Part shown: positions 1 through 8,566 of the stretch, piece by piece
Layout of the letters: each line of letters begins with the position of its first letter
Position numbering within the stretch: the first letter of the stretch is position 1
Assembly: GCA_036660495.1 (NCBI GenBank)
Contig: JAVXAN010000027.1
Location: forward strand, 1-11,275
From: JAVXAN01 sp036660495
GTDB lineage: Bacteria > Bacillota_I > Bacilli_A > RF39 > UBA660
DNA length: 11,275 nucleotides
Direction of reading: 5' to 3'
The notes under the pieces: generated by a model
Seen by the model: only the letters and a program-made list of their open reading frames with translations
Database searches by the model: none
What the model was told of the DNA's origin: nothing
Made by a program: the position numbers and the translations under genes

Positions 1-74
1 ATCCCATTTTGTGGTGCTTCATATATTTGACTAAGTTCCAACTTGTTGCCTTTAGTATCTGAAAAATTAGGGGG
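1..74 (-). other. Short open fragment running off the left edge, possible gene remnant
   Basis: Downstream of the ABC transporter, the minus strand is open from just after a TAA (75-77) to the window edge. It reads roughly PPNFSDTKGNKLELSQIYEA and continues to the edge. The composition looks protein-like, but there is no ATG or GTG start and no ribosome binding site in the visible part, so it could be a broken gene or chance. I do not recognise it. About 24 codons are visible, which is too few to decide. Confidence 0.15.
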
Positions 75-141
75 TTAAGAGGTCTATTAAAATTTTAAAA
101 CACCTTTCTTTTCATTAAAAATTTATATTTAATAATTAATA

Positions 142-2457
142 TTATTCACTTTTAAGCGCATTAACCAAGTTTTTTTTACTAGCAATTTTTGATGGAATAT
201 ATCCACCAATTAGAGTAAGAGTAACACTTATTATAACTAGTATCACTGCGTGTGATGGATTCATTTGTGCTATATCTTTAAGATCTGTTATGATATATAA
301 AAGCTTGTTTATTGGAATAATCAAAATGATAGTAATTAAAATCCCGATTAATCCAGAAACCGTTCCAACAATAAATGTTTCAGCATTAAAAACCCTAGAG
401 ACATCTTTTTTTCTAGCTCCTATACTTCTTAAAATACCGATTTCGCGTGTTCTTTCAAGTACTGAGATATAAGTAATTATTCCAATCATAATTGATGATA
501 CTATTAGTGAAATAGAAGAAAAAGCAATCAATATAATTGTAATACCATCCATAATATTTCCTGATAAAGAAGCAACCTCTTTTGCATAATCTGTATATAT
601 CACTTTATTAGAAGTACTCATTTTACGATTGTATTTATCTAAATATTTAAGTAATTCTTCTTTCTTTTTAAAATCCTTTGGATAAACGCTAAGCATTATT
701 GGATCATCATTTGCTGCTAGAGTTGTTAAAACTTCTTGCTTTGTTGTTCCAATTTCCTCAAAACTAGCTCCTCCCATAAAAACAATGTTATTTGACTTTT
801 CTTGTGCTTTAACAATCCTACTTTCCTTGTTTTCTAATACATACTGTTTAACAAGAGCACTAGAATACGCCAACTTAGAAGCATCATTATTTCCCATTAA
901 TTTTGATAAAGTCCCCGTTATTACAGCATTATTATTTTTCTTACATCTTACAATACCAACTATTTTTAACGTTTTGTTATTAGCATTATCATACATACCC
1001 CTTAAATCTTCGTTTACTACAAACTTATCATTATAAACATCTTTATAATAGTTATCATTTCTAACAAGTTTTAGCTCTCTACCAACAATCAAACTAAAAG
1101 GCACCTCTTTATTAGATTTTATTCCAATTGCGTTTAAAACAGTTTCATCAACACGATTATCACTATCTACAATTAAGATAATATCGGTTAATACGTTTGG
1201 AAAAGAACCGTTTAATAGATCATAATTTTTTTTAAAATAAGAATCATTAGGTGATACTTCTTGCGGTAATTCGGTAAAATTAATGTCTCGATTACTTACT
1301 TTATTAATTGTCTCCTCATTTTTTGATAGTAAATTAAAACTTATTGGTCTAAAGTAAGACGTTGCAAAAATCAGACTTTTATCAACGTTTTCTAAATAGT
1401 TTATGTAATCTTTAGTTATTATATTATGATGAATATCAGTACTCTGATTTTTATTATATGAATATAAAACTTTACCTTTATTATTTTTATCTTTATTAAC
1501 CTCTTTAAAATTATCTTCGCTAATCGTTGACACGGTGCTAGAAATTCCAACTGGAAAAGATGATAAAGTTTCTTTTTCAAACTTATTTATCTGTTTATTA
1601 AACCCATTTGATAATGATAATATTAAAGCAATTCCTATAATCCCGATTGAAGAAGCAAAGGAAGTTAAAACTGTTCTTCCCTTCTTGGTAAACACATTAT
1701 TCAAGCTTAATTTTAAAGCCGTAATAAAATTCATGGAAGTCTTTTTTATTTTAAAGCTATCTTCTAATTCTTCTACTGAAAACAATGGATTGGTATCACT
1801 TATTAAAGACCCATCTGATAACTTTATAATTCTGTTTGAATATTTTTTGGCAATATCGGCATTATGAGTTACCATTATAACTAATTTATCCTTGGCAACT
1901 TTCTTTATTAAGTCCATAATTTGAACGCTTGTTTTAGAATCTAAAGCTCCAGTTGGTTCATCTGCTAAAATAATATTAGGATCGTTAACAAGGGCTCTTG
2001 CAATTGCAACTCTTTGCATTTGACCACCAGATAATTGGCTTGGCTTTTTATTAACATGGTTTTTTAAACCAACTTTTTCAAGTACTTGCAAGGCTTTTTT
2101 TCTTCTTTTTTTAAACCCTACACCACTTAACGTCATAGCTATTTCAACGTTTTGAATAACGGATATGTGATTTATCAAATTATAATTTTGAAAAATAAAA
2201 CCAATCCAGCTATTACGATACGCGTCCCAATTAGAACTAGTAAACTTTTTAGTTGATTTACCGTTTATTATTAAATCGCCACTATCATAATTATCAAGCC
2301 CACCAATAAGGTTTAATAAAGTTGTTTTACCACTTCCTGATGTACCTAAAATACAAACAAACTCGCTTTTTCTAAATTTTATATTTATATCTTCCAAAGC
2401 AGTTTGCTTATAATCACCTATTTTATAACTTTTACTTACGTTTTTTATTTCTAACAT
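142..2457 (-). CDS. MacB/FtsX-type ABC transporter, fused ATP-binding and permease protein
   Basis: This 771-residue membrane protein joins an ABC ATPase to a MacB-like permease. ATPase motifs: Walker A GTSGSGKT (38-45), Q-loop Gln90, signature LSGGQ (142-146), Walker B IILADEP (162-168) and switch His198. The permease has a first membrane helix near 262-284 and a long extracellular region of about 350 residues. Three C-terminal helices follow (about 637-662, 694-717, 735-753), with the FtsX-family cytoplasmic loop ERTREIGILRSIGARKKDV at 668-686. Such proteins work as dimers and usually drive mechanotransmission on extracytoplasmic substrates (lipoproteins, peptides, antibiotics) rather than classical import. 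The substrate cannot be read from sequence. The ATG at 2457 has a strong RBS (TTGGAGGA, 2463-2470) five bases upstream. No HlyD-type adaptor is visible. It lies directly beyond the terminator of a small lipoprotein gene. Confidence 0.9.
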   Translation of the reverse strand: MLEIKNVSKSYKIGDYKQTALEDINIKFRKSEFVCILGTSGSGKTTLLNLIGGLDNYDSGDLIINGKSTKKFTSSNWDAYRNSWIGFIFQNYNLINHISVIQNVEIAMTLSGVGFKKRRKKALQVLEKVGLKNHVNKKPSQLSGGQMQRVAIARALVNDPNIILADEPTGALDSKTSVQIMDLIKKVAKDKLVIMVTHNADIAKKYSNRIIKLSDGSLISDTNPLFSVEELEDSFKIKKTSMNFITALKLSLNNVFTKKGRTVLTSFASSIGIIGIALILSLSNGFNKQINKFEKETLSSFPVGISSTVSTISEDNFKEVNKDKNNKGKVLYSYNKNQSTDIHHNIITKDYINYLENVDKSLIFATSYFRPISFNLLSKNEETINKVSNRDINFTELPQEVSPNDSYFKKNYDLLNGSFPNVLTDIILIVDSDNRVDETVLNAIGIKSNKEVPFSLIVGRELKLVRNDNYYKDVYNDKFVVNEDLRGMYDNANNKTLKIVGIVRCKKNNNAVITGTLSKLMGNNDASKLAYSSALVKQYVLENKESRIVKAQEKSNNIVFMGGASFEEIGTTKQEVLTTLAANDDPIMLSVYPKDFKKKEELLKYLDKYNRKMSTSNKVIYTDYAKEVASLSGNIMDGITIILIAFSSISLIVSSIMIGIITYISVLERTREIGILRSIGARKKDVSRVFNAETFIVGTVSGLIGILITIILIIPINKLLYIITDLKDIAQMNPSHAVILVIISVTLTLIGGYIPSKIASKKNLVNALKSE

Positions 2458-2505
2458 TATGCTCCTCCAATAACATTATTATTGATAAGCAGTAAAAACA
2501 ACGTT

Positions 2506-2539
2506 AAAAAAAAGAAATAAACTTATTAAAGTTTATTTC
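2506..2539 (-). terminator. Intrinsic terminator after the small lipoprotein gene
   Basis: A perfect 10-bp inverted repeat, GAAATAAACT (2514-2523) and AGTTTATTTC (2530-2539) with a 6-nt loop, lies 10 nt past the lipoprotein stop codon. On the minus strand it is followed by a run of eight T (2506-2513). The stem is AT-rich, so termination may be partial. That would allow read-through into the ABC transporter gene, which has no clear promoter of its own. Confidence 0.8.
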
Positions 2540-2549
2540 ACTTAACTTT

Positions 2550-2999
2550 TTATAATCCAAGTTTATTTAAAATTTTTGTTACATCACCCTTATGTTCCAT
2601 ACTAACTGAAACATATACAACAACTTTTTTACTTCTTATAACAGCATCATAAGTATCACTTAATTCTAAAGTATACTTATCATAATTATCTTTGTTTTTT
2701 TCTTTTTCTTTATTAGATTTCTTTTTATACTTATGAAATTGTTCTTTGTTTCTTTTATACGATTCTTTAGCCAGTTTTTCGGTTTTAAAAACATAATATT
2801 CAAATTGATACTTTTTATTGTTAGCCGTTACAACTTTTTCAACATTTTGATCTTTAATGTTTACCGTTACATCATTAACAATAAAACCTTCTTTTTTTAA
2901 CTTTGCATCCATTTTATCAGGTACTAAAGCTTTATTCCCACAGCCTGATAAAACTACAACCATTAACAAAGTTAATAAACCTATCTTTACTTTTTTCAT
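2550..2999 (-). CDS. Small lysine/glutamate-rich lipoprotein, unrecognised family
   Basis: This 149-residue protein begins with a lipoprotein signal peptide: MKKVK, a hydrophobic stretch (6-17) and lipobox LSGC (17-20) with Cys20 as the lipidated residue. It should therefore be anchored outside the cytoplasmic membrane. The mature part has no family motif I can name. It alternates predicted beta segments (about 40-72 and 107-135) with a highly charged Lys/Glu/Asn region (82-108) likely to form a helix. Start support is good: RBS GAGGTGA at 3004-3010 and an extended -10 promoter just upstream. It is followed at once by a terminator and then by a MacB-like transporter on the same strand. A role as that transporter's partner is possible but is inferred from position only. 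Confidence 0.8.
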   Translation of the reverse strand: MKKVKIGLLTLLMVVVLSGCGNKALVPDKMDAKLKKEGFIVNDVTVNIKDQNVEKVVTANNKKYQFEYYVFKTEKLAKESYKRNKEQFHKYKKKSNKEKEKNKDNYDKYTLELSDTYDAVIRSKKVVVYVSVSMEHKGDVTKILNKLGL

Positions 3000-3017
3000 T
3001 TTATCACCTCTTTTATA

Positions 3018-3045
3018 ATTATATCACATTTTTTTATTCTGACAA
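3018..3045 (-). promoter_or_regulatory. Extended -10 promoter for the small lipoprotein gene
   Basis: On the minus strand, TTGTCA (3040-3045, 5 of 6 matches to the -35 consensus) is followed by a 16-nt spacer and TATAAT (3018-3023). The TG of an extended -10 precedes it (TGATATAAT, 3018-3026). The -35 box lies inside the last codons of the U32 gene. The expected transcript start near 3011 touches the RBS (3004-3010), so the leader would be only about a dozen bases long. No terminator separates the U32 gene from this gene, so the lipoprotein may also be reached by read-through. Confidence 0.65.
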
Positions 3046-5196
3046 ATTAATTCTAATACTATTTATTCCCATAGCATAATACTTATTAAAATCCCCTAAA
3101 TTTCTTTTTCGATAATTATAAATTACCATGTAATCTTTTTTGCTAACTACTTTATATTCATTATTAAAATGATCCTTTAAATAACCAGTTTTAATTTTAT
3201 ACATTTTATTTAAATCAAACTTACTTATCATAGCTTCTTCATAACCCAATGCAATAATTTCTAAATTAGGGTGAGCCTTATACCTTTTTTCATATTCCTT
3301 AACCAAACTTTCTATTTGACAATTAGAAAGTTCGTAAGACAAAGTAACTTTTTTAGCCCCTAAATTATGTAAAAAACAAACTGAATATGAATTAGTTACG
3401 TTAAAAGAAAAATCAGTTTCAAAATCACGATATTCTAAAATACTACCAAATTCACTTATAAGCACCTTATTATTATAAGTAATATAATTATTATTTATTC
3501 TTGGCACTTTAAAAATTATGTTTTGATATTTATTACATAACGGTAAACTTTCTGAATAAAAGTAATCATACTTTCCCTTATTATTTAAGTAATCTTCCTC
3601 GGTATTAATTAAAATACTACTTTCTTTTACCCTTTTAAAATTGCAAACTTCTTCTTTATAATCGCAATCAATATATTCAATGTTATACATTCTTTTTTCA
3701 CTTAATAACTTAATTGCTTCTCGTCTTATTTCGTTTATTTGTTTTATGTCAACAAAAAGGTTATCATCTAAATCAGCTTCTATTTTACCTACTTTATAAA
3801 TAGTATCTCCGGTCTTACTTAATTGTTTTATAATAAAATCTTTAGTAATAGGCCTGTTTTGTGAAGTTACTGGGATAATATTACTTTCATATTTACAAGT
3901 GTTTGCTGCATCAAGTATTTCAATTAAAACTGGCTTACCAGTTTTAATTGTTATCTTCATATCTATTAAAACTTTTCTTGAAGCATTTCTAATTTTGTAA
4001 GCAACTTCTTTTTCCATTAGATAATCAGTTGTTTTTAAAAGTACTGATCCAATTGGTACGTCTTTATCATAATATAGCCATATTTCATCACCTTTTCTTG
4101 CTTCTTTTACCAAAAGGTGTTTTTTATACATTTTTTGAACTAAAAAACCGTAATCTCCATTTTTAGAGATAAACCTTAAACCATCATTAAGGTTAATTGT
4201 ATTATTGGTTTTTATTAATAGCTTGTTTTTTTCTTTTTTTATAACCTTACCAACAACCACTCCTTGATGATTTGGTCTAAACTGATTAACGATTTTTTCG
4301 TTTTCCTCATCAAACATGAAGCCTTTAGTAAAACCACGATTAAAGGCTTTTTTTAAATACTTTAAATCTTCATCCAAGATTGTTGATATACCACTTTTTA
4401 AATAATTATCAATTGCCTTACGATATATACTAACAACCAAATATACATATGAAGCTTTTTTCATTCTTCCCTCAATTTTAAAACTATCAATACCAGATTC
4501 AATTAATTTACCAATGTTTTCTAAGAGACATAAATCCTTAGTACTAAGTAAAAAATTATCTTTATTCATCTTCACATGGTTTTCATCATATAAGTCGTAG
4601 CTATTTCGGCAATTTTGAACACATGACCCACGGTTTCCACTTCGGTTACCTATTAAACTACTCATTAAGCACTGACCAGAATAACTAATACATAAAGCCC
4701 CATGAACAAAGCTTTCTATTTCAATTTCTACTTCACTTTTTATTTGTTTAATCAGCTCAAGGTTTACTTCCCTTGCCATTACCACCCTTTTTATTCCAAG
4801 CTTTTTTAAAAGTTTAACTGATGAAGTATTATGAACATTCATTTGGGTAGAAGCATGTATTTCTAAATTTGGAAACTTTTTTCTTAATAGCATCATCATT
4901 CCAATATCTTGAACAATAAGAGCATCAATGTTTGATTTATGTAAGAATGATGCAAAAGAAACAAATTCATCTACTTCATCTTCATATATTAAAGTATTAA
5001 CAGTAACGTATAATTTTACGCCAAAAAGATGCGTATATTTGACCGCATCTATAATTTCTTCATTTGTAAAATTACCGGCATAGCTTCTAGCACCAAAGCT
5101 TTTACCACCAATATAAACCGCGTCACATCCAGCTAAAACTGCTGCCTTTAGCACTTCAAAATTACCAGCTGGTGCTAAAAGTTCTATTTTTTTCAC
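3034..5196 (-). CDS. U32 family 'peptidase', RlhA/YdcP-like RNA hydroxylation protein with DUF3656 domain
   Basis: Residue numbers count from the upstream ATG at 5208. The N-terminal U32 domain starts at KKIELLAPAGN and contains the family signature ESFVHGALCISYSGQCLMS (165-183). It keeps four cysteines (173, 180, 196, 200) of the type linked to Fe-S in this family. A DUF3656-like domain follows (about 383-503, with NRPITKDFIIKQLSKTGDT) and then a C-terminal U32 extension with VTLSYELSN. This architecture matches E. coli RlhA (YdcP), needed for hydroxylation of 23S rRNA C2501, better than the shorter tRNA enzyme TrhP. The 'peptidase' name is historical. I prefer the GTG at 5196: GGGGGATAAT directly precedes it, mraZ uses the same GGGGGATAA spacing, and the product then begins (M)KKIELLAPAG. 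The ATG at 5208, which overlaps the pbpB stop as TAATG, is the alternative. It is the last gene of the mraZ operon, which is unusual. Confidence 0.88.
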   Translation of the reverse strand: MKKIELLAPAGNFEVLKAAVLAGCDAVYIGGKSFGARSYAGNFTNEEIIDAVKYTHLFGVKLYVTVNTLIYEDEVDEFVSFASFLHKSNIDALIVQDIGMMMLLRKKFPNLEIHASTQMNVHNTSSVKLLKKLGIKRVVMAREVNLELIKQIKSEVEIEIESFVHGALCISYSGQCLMSSLIGNRSGNRGSCVQNCRNSYDLYDENHVKMNKDNFLLSTKDLCLLENIGKLIESGIDSFKIEGRMKKASYVYLVVSIYRKAIDNYLKSGISTILDEDLKYLKKAFNRGFTKGFMFDEENEKIVNQFRPNHQGVVVGKVIKKEKNKLLIKTNNTINLNDGLRFISKNGDYGFLVQKMYKKHLLVKEARKGDEIWLYYDKDVPIGSVLLKTTDYLMEKEVAYKIRNASRKVLIDMKITIKTGKPVLIEILDAANTCKYESNIIPVTSQNRPITKDFIIKQLSKTGDTIYKVGKIEADLDDNLFVDIKQINEIRREAIKLLSEKRMYNIEYIDCDYKEEVCNFKRVKESSILINTEEDYLNNKGKYDYFYSESLPLCNKYQNIIFKVPRINNNYITYNNKVLISEFGSILEYRDFETDFSFNVTNSYSVCFLHNLGAKKVTLSYELSNCQIESLVKEYEKRYKAHPNLEIIALGYEEAMISKFDLNKMYKIKTGYLKDHFNNEYKVVSKKDYMVIYNYRKRNLGDFNKYYAMGINSIRINLSE

Positions 5197-5207
5197 ATTA
5201 TCCCCCA

Positions 5208-7337
5208 TTACCCGTTTATAATTACTTCTATTTCCGGAGTAATTACTGTATTACTTGGAATACTTTGCGTAATAACATAATCATTTTTTTCAAACTTATA
5301 CTTTATTTTAAGCTCTTTTAAAATGGTTATTGCTTCTTTATATGAATACCCAGTTAAATCAGGCATTTTAACCGGTGAATCATTAGTAAATAAAAACACT
5401 CTTTCTTTAGTATTAACCAAAGTATTACTTTTTGGGTACTGATTAACAACTTGCATACCATCTCCAATTACTACATAAGTTGCACCATTTTTATTTAAAT
5501 CAGTTTTTACTAATTCAACGTTTTTATTTTTATAATTAGGTAAAGTAAAGGTAGTTACCTCTTTATTTAACTCTGGTGCCTTTTCAAATATACCTAAATA
5601 CTTAGCTGTATCTTTTACAATTGTCTTAACTGTTTCTGATAAAACCGATGAGTTTTTACTTCTTTGCATTGCAACATATACAATTACTTGTGGATCATCC
5701 TTTGGATACATCCCGGCAAACGAAGTAATATAATCATACTTTCCACTATAATAATTACCGGTTTTTATATTAGAAATTTGAGCAGTTCCGGTTTTTCCAA
5801 TTAAATCGTATCCTTCTAATTTGTATTTTGTTCCAGTTGCTGTTGAAGAATCAGGACTATTAACCACTTTATACATTAAATCTTTTATTCTATTTATAGT
5901 ATCCTGTGAGGCTACCGTTTTCCCCCTTTTAATTTCAGCATTATACGTTACCTCTTTAGTATTACTATTTACCGTTTTTTCAACAATGTATGGCTTTAAC
6001 AAAACTCCATTATTAGCAATTGAAGTTAAAGCTTTAATGTGTTGAATAGGTGTTGTTGTAATTCCTTGACCAAAGCCAGCATTAACTACCTCAACATCAT
6101 ATTTAAAGTTGATTTTACCAGCATATTCGTTTGGTAAATCAATTCCTGTTTTTTCTCCAAAACCTAATTCTTTAAAATAATCCTTTAATTTTTCCCTTGA
6201 TAAAAAGTTTTTAATTATATTAACTACTCCAGTATTTGCTGATAAAGTATAACCTAATTCGTATGAAATAGTACCAAATCCCGTTTTATTCCAATCATTA
6301 ATAGTATCTTCACCAATTGTATAAGATCCTGATTGAAATGTTTGACTTAAATCAAAATTAGGATTGTTTTCAAAAACCGCCATATATGTATACGTTTTCA
6401 TCGTTGAACCAGGCTCATAAGCATATGAAACTAATGGATTTAAATAATTGGTAATGTTTTTTGTATTAGGATTAAACGATGGATAACTTCCTGATCCTAA
6501 TATTTTTCCGGTTTTAGCGTCTGCTACTACCGCAACAATCCAGTCTGAGTTAGAATCACTTTCAGCTCTTTTTATTGCCGTTTCCAGTGACATCTGAACG
6601 TTACTGTCAATTGTTAAATATATATCATTACCATCGGTTTTATCTTTTCTTATTTCCTTAGAATTTGGAAAACGATAACCGTTTAAATCCTTTTGATACT
6701 GCAGGTACCCATTGGTACCCGTCATAACATCATTATACTGCTTTTCAATGCCCATTTCACCTTGCATGTTTCCCTTATCAGTATTTGTAGTATATCCAAC
6801 TACGTAAGATGAAAAATCATTGTTAGGATAATACCTCTTATGCGTTGTTATAAAATCAATACCTGGTAAATCTAATGCTTCTATTTGTTCTTTTGCTAAT
6901 TCCGTAATTCCCTTACCACCTGGACCAAGTTCAACTTGATAAGCTTTTTTTTTACTTAGTAATTTTAAAATATTTTCCTTACTCATGTTTAAAACAGGAG
7001 AAAGCTTTTCAGCAGTTAACTGCTTATCTACAACATGCAAAGGCTTACTGCTTGCCTTACTCCTTGATTCATCTAAATATGCAATAACCGTATACGAGTT
7101 AATTGTTTGTGCTAAAACGTTACCATTAACGTCATATATGTTACCCCTTAAAGCATATAGTGTTTCTTTTTTTGTGTTTCTATTATTAGAAAACTTTTTT
7201 AAATCAATTCCATCAACACTTCCAGATAAACATAAATATGCTAATCTTAAAATAAAAGTCATAATAAAAAAGAAAAATACTATAATAAAAGTTTTTGATA
7301 GTATATTCCTATTTTTATTTAGTATCTCTCTTTTCAT
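5208..7337 (-). CDS. pbpB: Division-specific class B penicillin-binding protein (PBP2B/FtsI type) with PASTA domains
   Basis: This 709-residue transpeptidase cross-links septal peptidoglycan; B. subtilis PbpB is of similar length. It has a short cytoplasmic tail, one membrane anchor (about 16-37) and a dimerisation domain (from about 58, with LRGNIYDVNG at 63-72). The transpeptidase domain carries the three catalytic motifs: S311-T-M-K314 (nucleophile Ser311), S366-A-N368 and K515-T-G517. Two C-terminal PASTA-like repeats follow (about 595-652 and 655-709, the second starting with MPDLTGYS). The RBS AAGGGTGAT (7344-7352) overlaps the ftsL stop codon, indicating translational coupling. Position after mraZ-rsmH-ftsL supports PbpB over the sporulation homologue SpoVD. 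The mur and ftsW genes usually found downstream are absent here. Confidence 0.94.
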   Translation of the reverse strand: MKREILNKNRNILSKTFIIVFFFFIMTFILRLAYLCLSGSVDGIDLKKFSNNRNTKKETLYALRGNIYDVNGNVLAQTINSYTVIAYLDESRSKASSKPLHVVDKQLTAEKLSPVLNMSKENILKLLSKKKAYQVELGPGGKGITELAKEQIEALDLPGIDFITTHKRYYPNNDFSSYVVGYTTNTDKGNMQGEMGIEKQYNDVMTGTNGYLQYQKDLNGYRFPNSKEIRKDKTDGNDIYLTIDSNVQMSLETAIKRAESDSNSDWIVAVVADAKTGKILGSGSYPSFNPNTKNITNYLNPLVSYAYEPGSTMKTYTYMAVFENNPNFDLSQTFQSGSYTIGEDTINDWNKTGFGTISYELGYTLSANTGVVNIIKNFLSREKLKDYFKELGFGEKTGIDLPNEYAGKINFKYDVEVVNAGFGQGITTTPIQHIKALTSIANNGVLLKPYIVEKTVNSNTKEVTYNAEIKRGKTVASQDTINRIKDLMYKVVNSPDSSTATGTKYKLEGYDLIGKTGTAQISNIKTGNYYSGKYDYITSFAGMYPKDDPQVIVYVAMQRSKNSSVLSETVKTIVKDTAKYLGIFEKAPELNKEVTTFTLPNYKNKNVELVKTDLNKNGATYVVIGDGMQVVNQYPKSNTLVNTKERVFLFTNDSPVKMPDLTGYSYKEAITILKELKIKYKFEKNDYVITQSIPSNTVITPEIEVIING

Positions 7338-7350
7338 AAATCTATCACCC

Positions 7351-7638
7351 TTATTTTTGAATTACCATAATGTTGTTATTATTATACTCCAAACCTTCTT
7401 CTGCTGCAACTAATTGCATGTTTTCAAGTGAAATTAATTCATTTACTTTCATTGTTAAACTTTCATTTATCCTTTGCTGTTTGCTAACACCTTTTTTTAG
7501 TCTTTCAACTTCAATATTAACAGAAGATAACTGAGCTTTGAAAAAAAATAAAGAGACAAACACACATGCTACGGTAATAATAGTAAGTACCATCATGTTG
7601 TTTTCTGCTTGGGTTTTTTTATGAACCGTTTTTTTCAT
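7351..7638 (-). CDS. ftsL: FtsL-like cell division protein
   Basis: This 95-residue bitopic protein has a short basic cytoplasmic tail (MKKTVHKKTQ), a membrane helix at about 14-34 and an extracellular heptad-rich coiled coil at about 36-72. This is the plan of FtsL, which pairs with DivIC/FtsB at the septum and helps activate the FtsW-PBP2B synthase. FtsL sequences are poorly conserved, so the call rests mostly on size, topology and position between rsmH and pbpB. Its ATG lies 1 nt past the rsmH stop (TAACATG). A strong RBS, AAGGAGG (7646-7652), sits inside the end of rsmH. Confidence 0.85.
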   Translation of the reverse strand: MKKTVHKKTQAENNMMVLTIITVACVFVSLFFFKAQLSSVNIEVERLKKGVSKQQRINESLTMKVNELISLENMQLVAAEEGLEYNNNNIMVIQK

Positions 7639-7639
7639 G

Positions 7640-8566
7640 TTAATCCCTCCTTAATTTTCTCGCAACTCTTAAAGTTGCACTTCTTGACCTTGGGTTACCT
7701 TCTAGTTCTTCTTTTGAAGGTTTAATTTTTTTTAACACTTCTAACTCAGGTAAATATTCATTTGGAATAACTGGTAAACCTTTTACTAAGTCACTTATGC
7801 TACTATGCTTTTTAAATTCTGTTTTACATATTTTATCTTCTAAAGAATGAAAAGTAATTACCGCTATCATGCCACCATTATTAAGCACTGATATCGCATC
7901 ATCAAACGCCTTAGGTAAAATACTCAATTCTTTATTAACTTCAATTCTTATTGCTTGGAAAGTTCTTCTTGCTGGATGAGTTAATCTTTTATATTTAGCT
8001 GGTACTGCATTACTAATAACATCTACTAATTCTAAGGTGGTTTCTATTTTTCTTTCTTCCCTTGACTTTTCAATCGCTCTTGCTATTTGTTTAGCATATT
8101 TTTCCTCACCATACGAAAATATAATTCTAACTAGGTCCTTATACTCATAATCATTTACCACTTCATAAGCTGATAAACTTTGTGACCTATCCATTCTCAT
8201 GTCAAGCCTAGCTTCACTGTGAAAACTAAACCCCCTACTTGCATCATCAAGTTGTGGACTAGAAACTCCTAAATCAAATAAAACACCATCAACCCTACTT
8301 ACTCCTCTTTTTTGTAATTCTTCTTTAAGCTTTACAAAATTAGTAGGAATTATGCAAAAGTTTTCACCAAGTTCCTGTAATTTTTTTTTGCTATATTCTC
8401 TTGCGTTTTCATCCTGATCAAAAGCGTATAGCATTCCCTTTTTAAGTCTTTTTAAGATTGCACTTGAATGACCTGCATAACCTAAAGTACAATCAACATA
8501 AATACCATCTTCTTTAATGTTTAAACTTTCAACTGCTTCGTTTAACAAAACACTTACGTGTTTCAT
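7640..8566 (-). CDS. rsmH: 16S rRNA m4C1402 N4-methyltransferase RsmH (MraW)
   Basis: RsmH transfers a methyl group from S-adenosylmethionine to N4 of C1402 in the decoding centre of 16S rRNA. The 308 residues match the family's usual length. Visible motifs: SAM-binding DCTLGYAGHSSAIL (25-38), acidic FDQD (49-52), DLGVSSPQLD (98-107), RGFSF (111-115), LDMRMD (121-126), the HPARRTFQAIRIEVN block (187-201), ITFHSLEDK (237-245) and C-terminal NPRSRSATLR (291-300). The start codon overlaps the mraZ stop as TAATG and has only a weak RBS, so translation probably depends on coupling to mraZ. Confidence 0.97.
   Translation of the reverse strand: MKHVSVLLNEAVESLNIKEDGIYVDCTLGYAGHSSAILKRLKKGMLYAFDQDENAREYSKKKLQELGENFCIIPTNFVKLKEELQKRGVSRVDGVLFDLGVSSPQLDDASRGFSFHSEARLDMRMDRSQSLSAYEVVNDYEYKDLVRIIFSYGEEKYAKQIARAIEKSREERKIETTLELVDVISNAVPAKYKRLTHPARRTFQAIRIEVNKELSILPKAFDDAISVLNNGGMIAVITFHSLEDKICKTEFKKHSSISDLVKGLPVIPNEYLPELEVLKKIKPSKEELEGNPRSRSATLRVARKLRRD

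Noticed and set aside
290..1867. Plus-strand open frames at 290-472, 785-1036 and 1535-1867
   Set aside because: All are antisense to the ABC transporter, have no RBS, and match no family.
3000..3033. Terminator after the U32 gene
   Set aside because: A T run is present, but there is no inverted repeat before it on the minus strand.
5821..6045. Plus-strand open frame of 74 codons
   Set aside because: It is antisense to the transpeptidase domain of pbpB and has no supporting signals.
6985..7413. Plus-strand open frame of 142 codons
   Set aside because: It is antisense to pbpB and ftsL, whose motifs are intact, and is a hydrophobic shadow of their codons.
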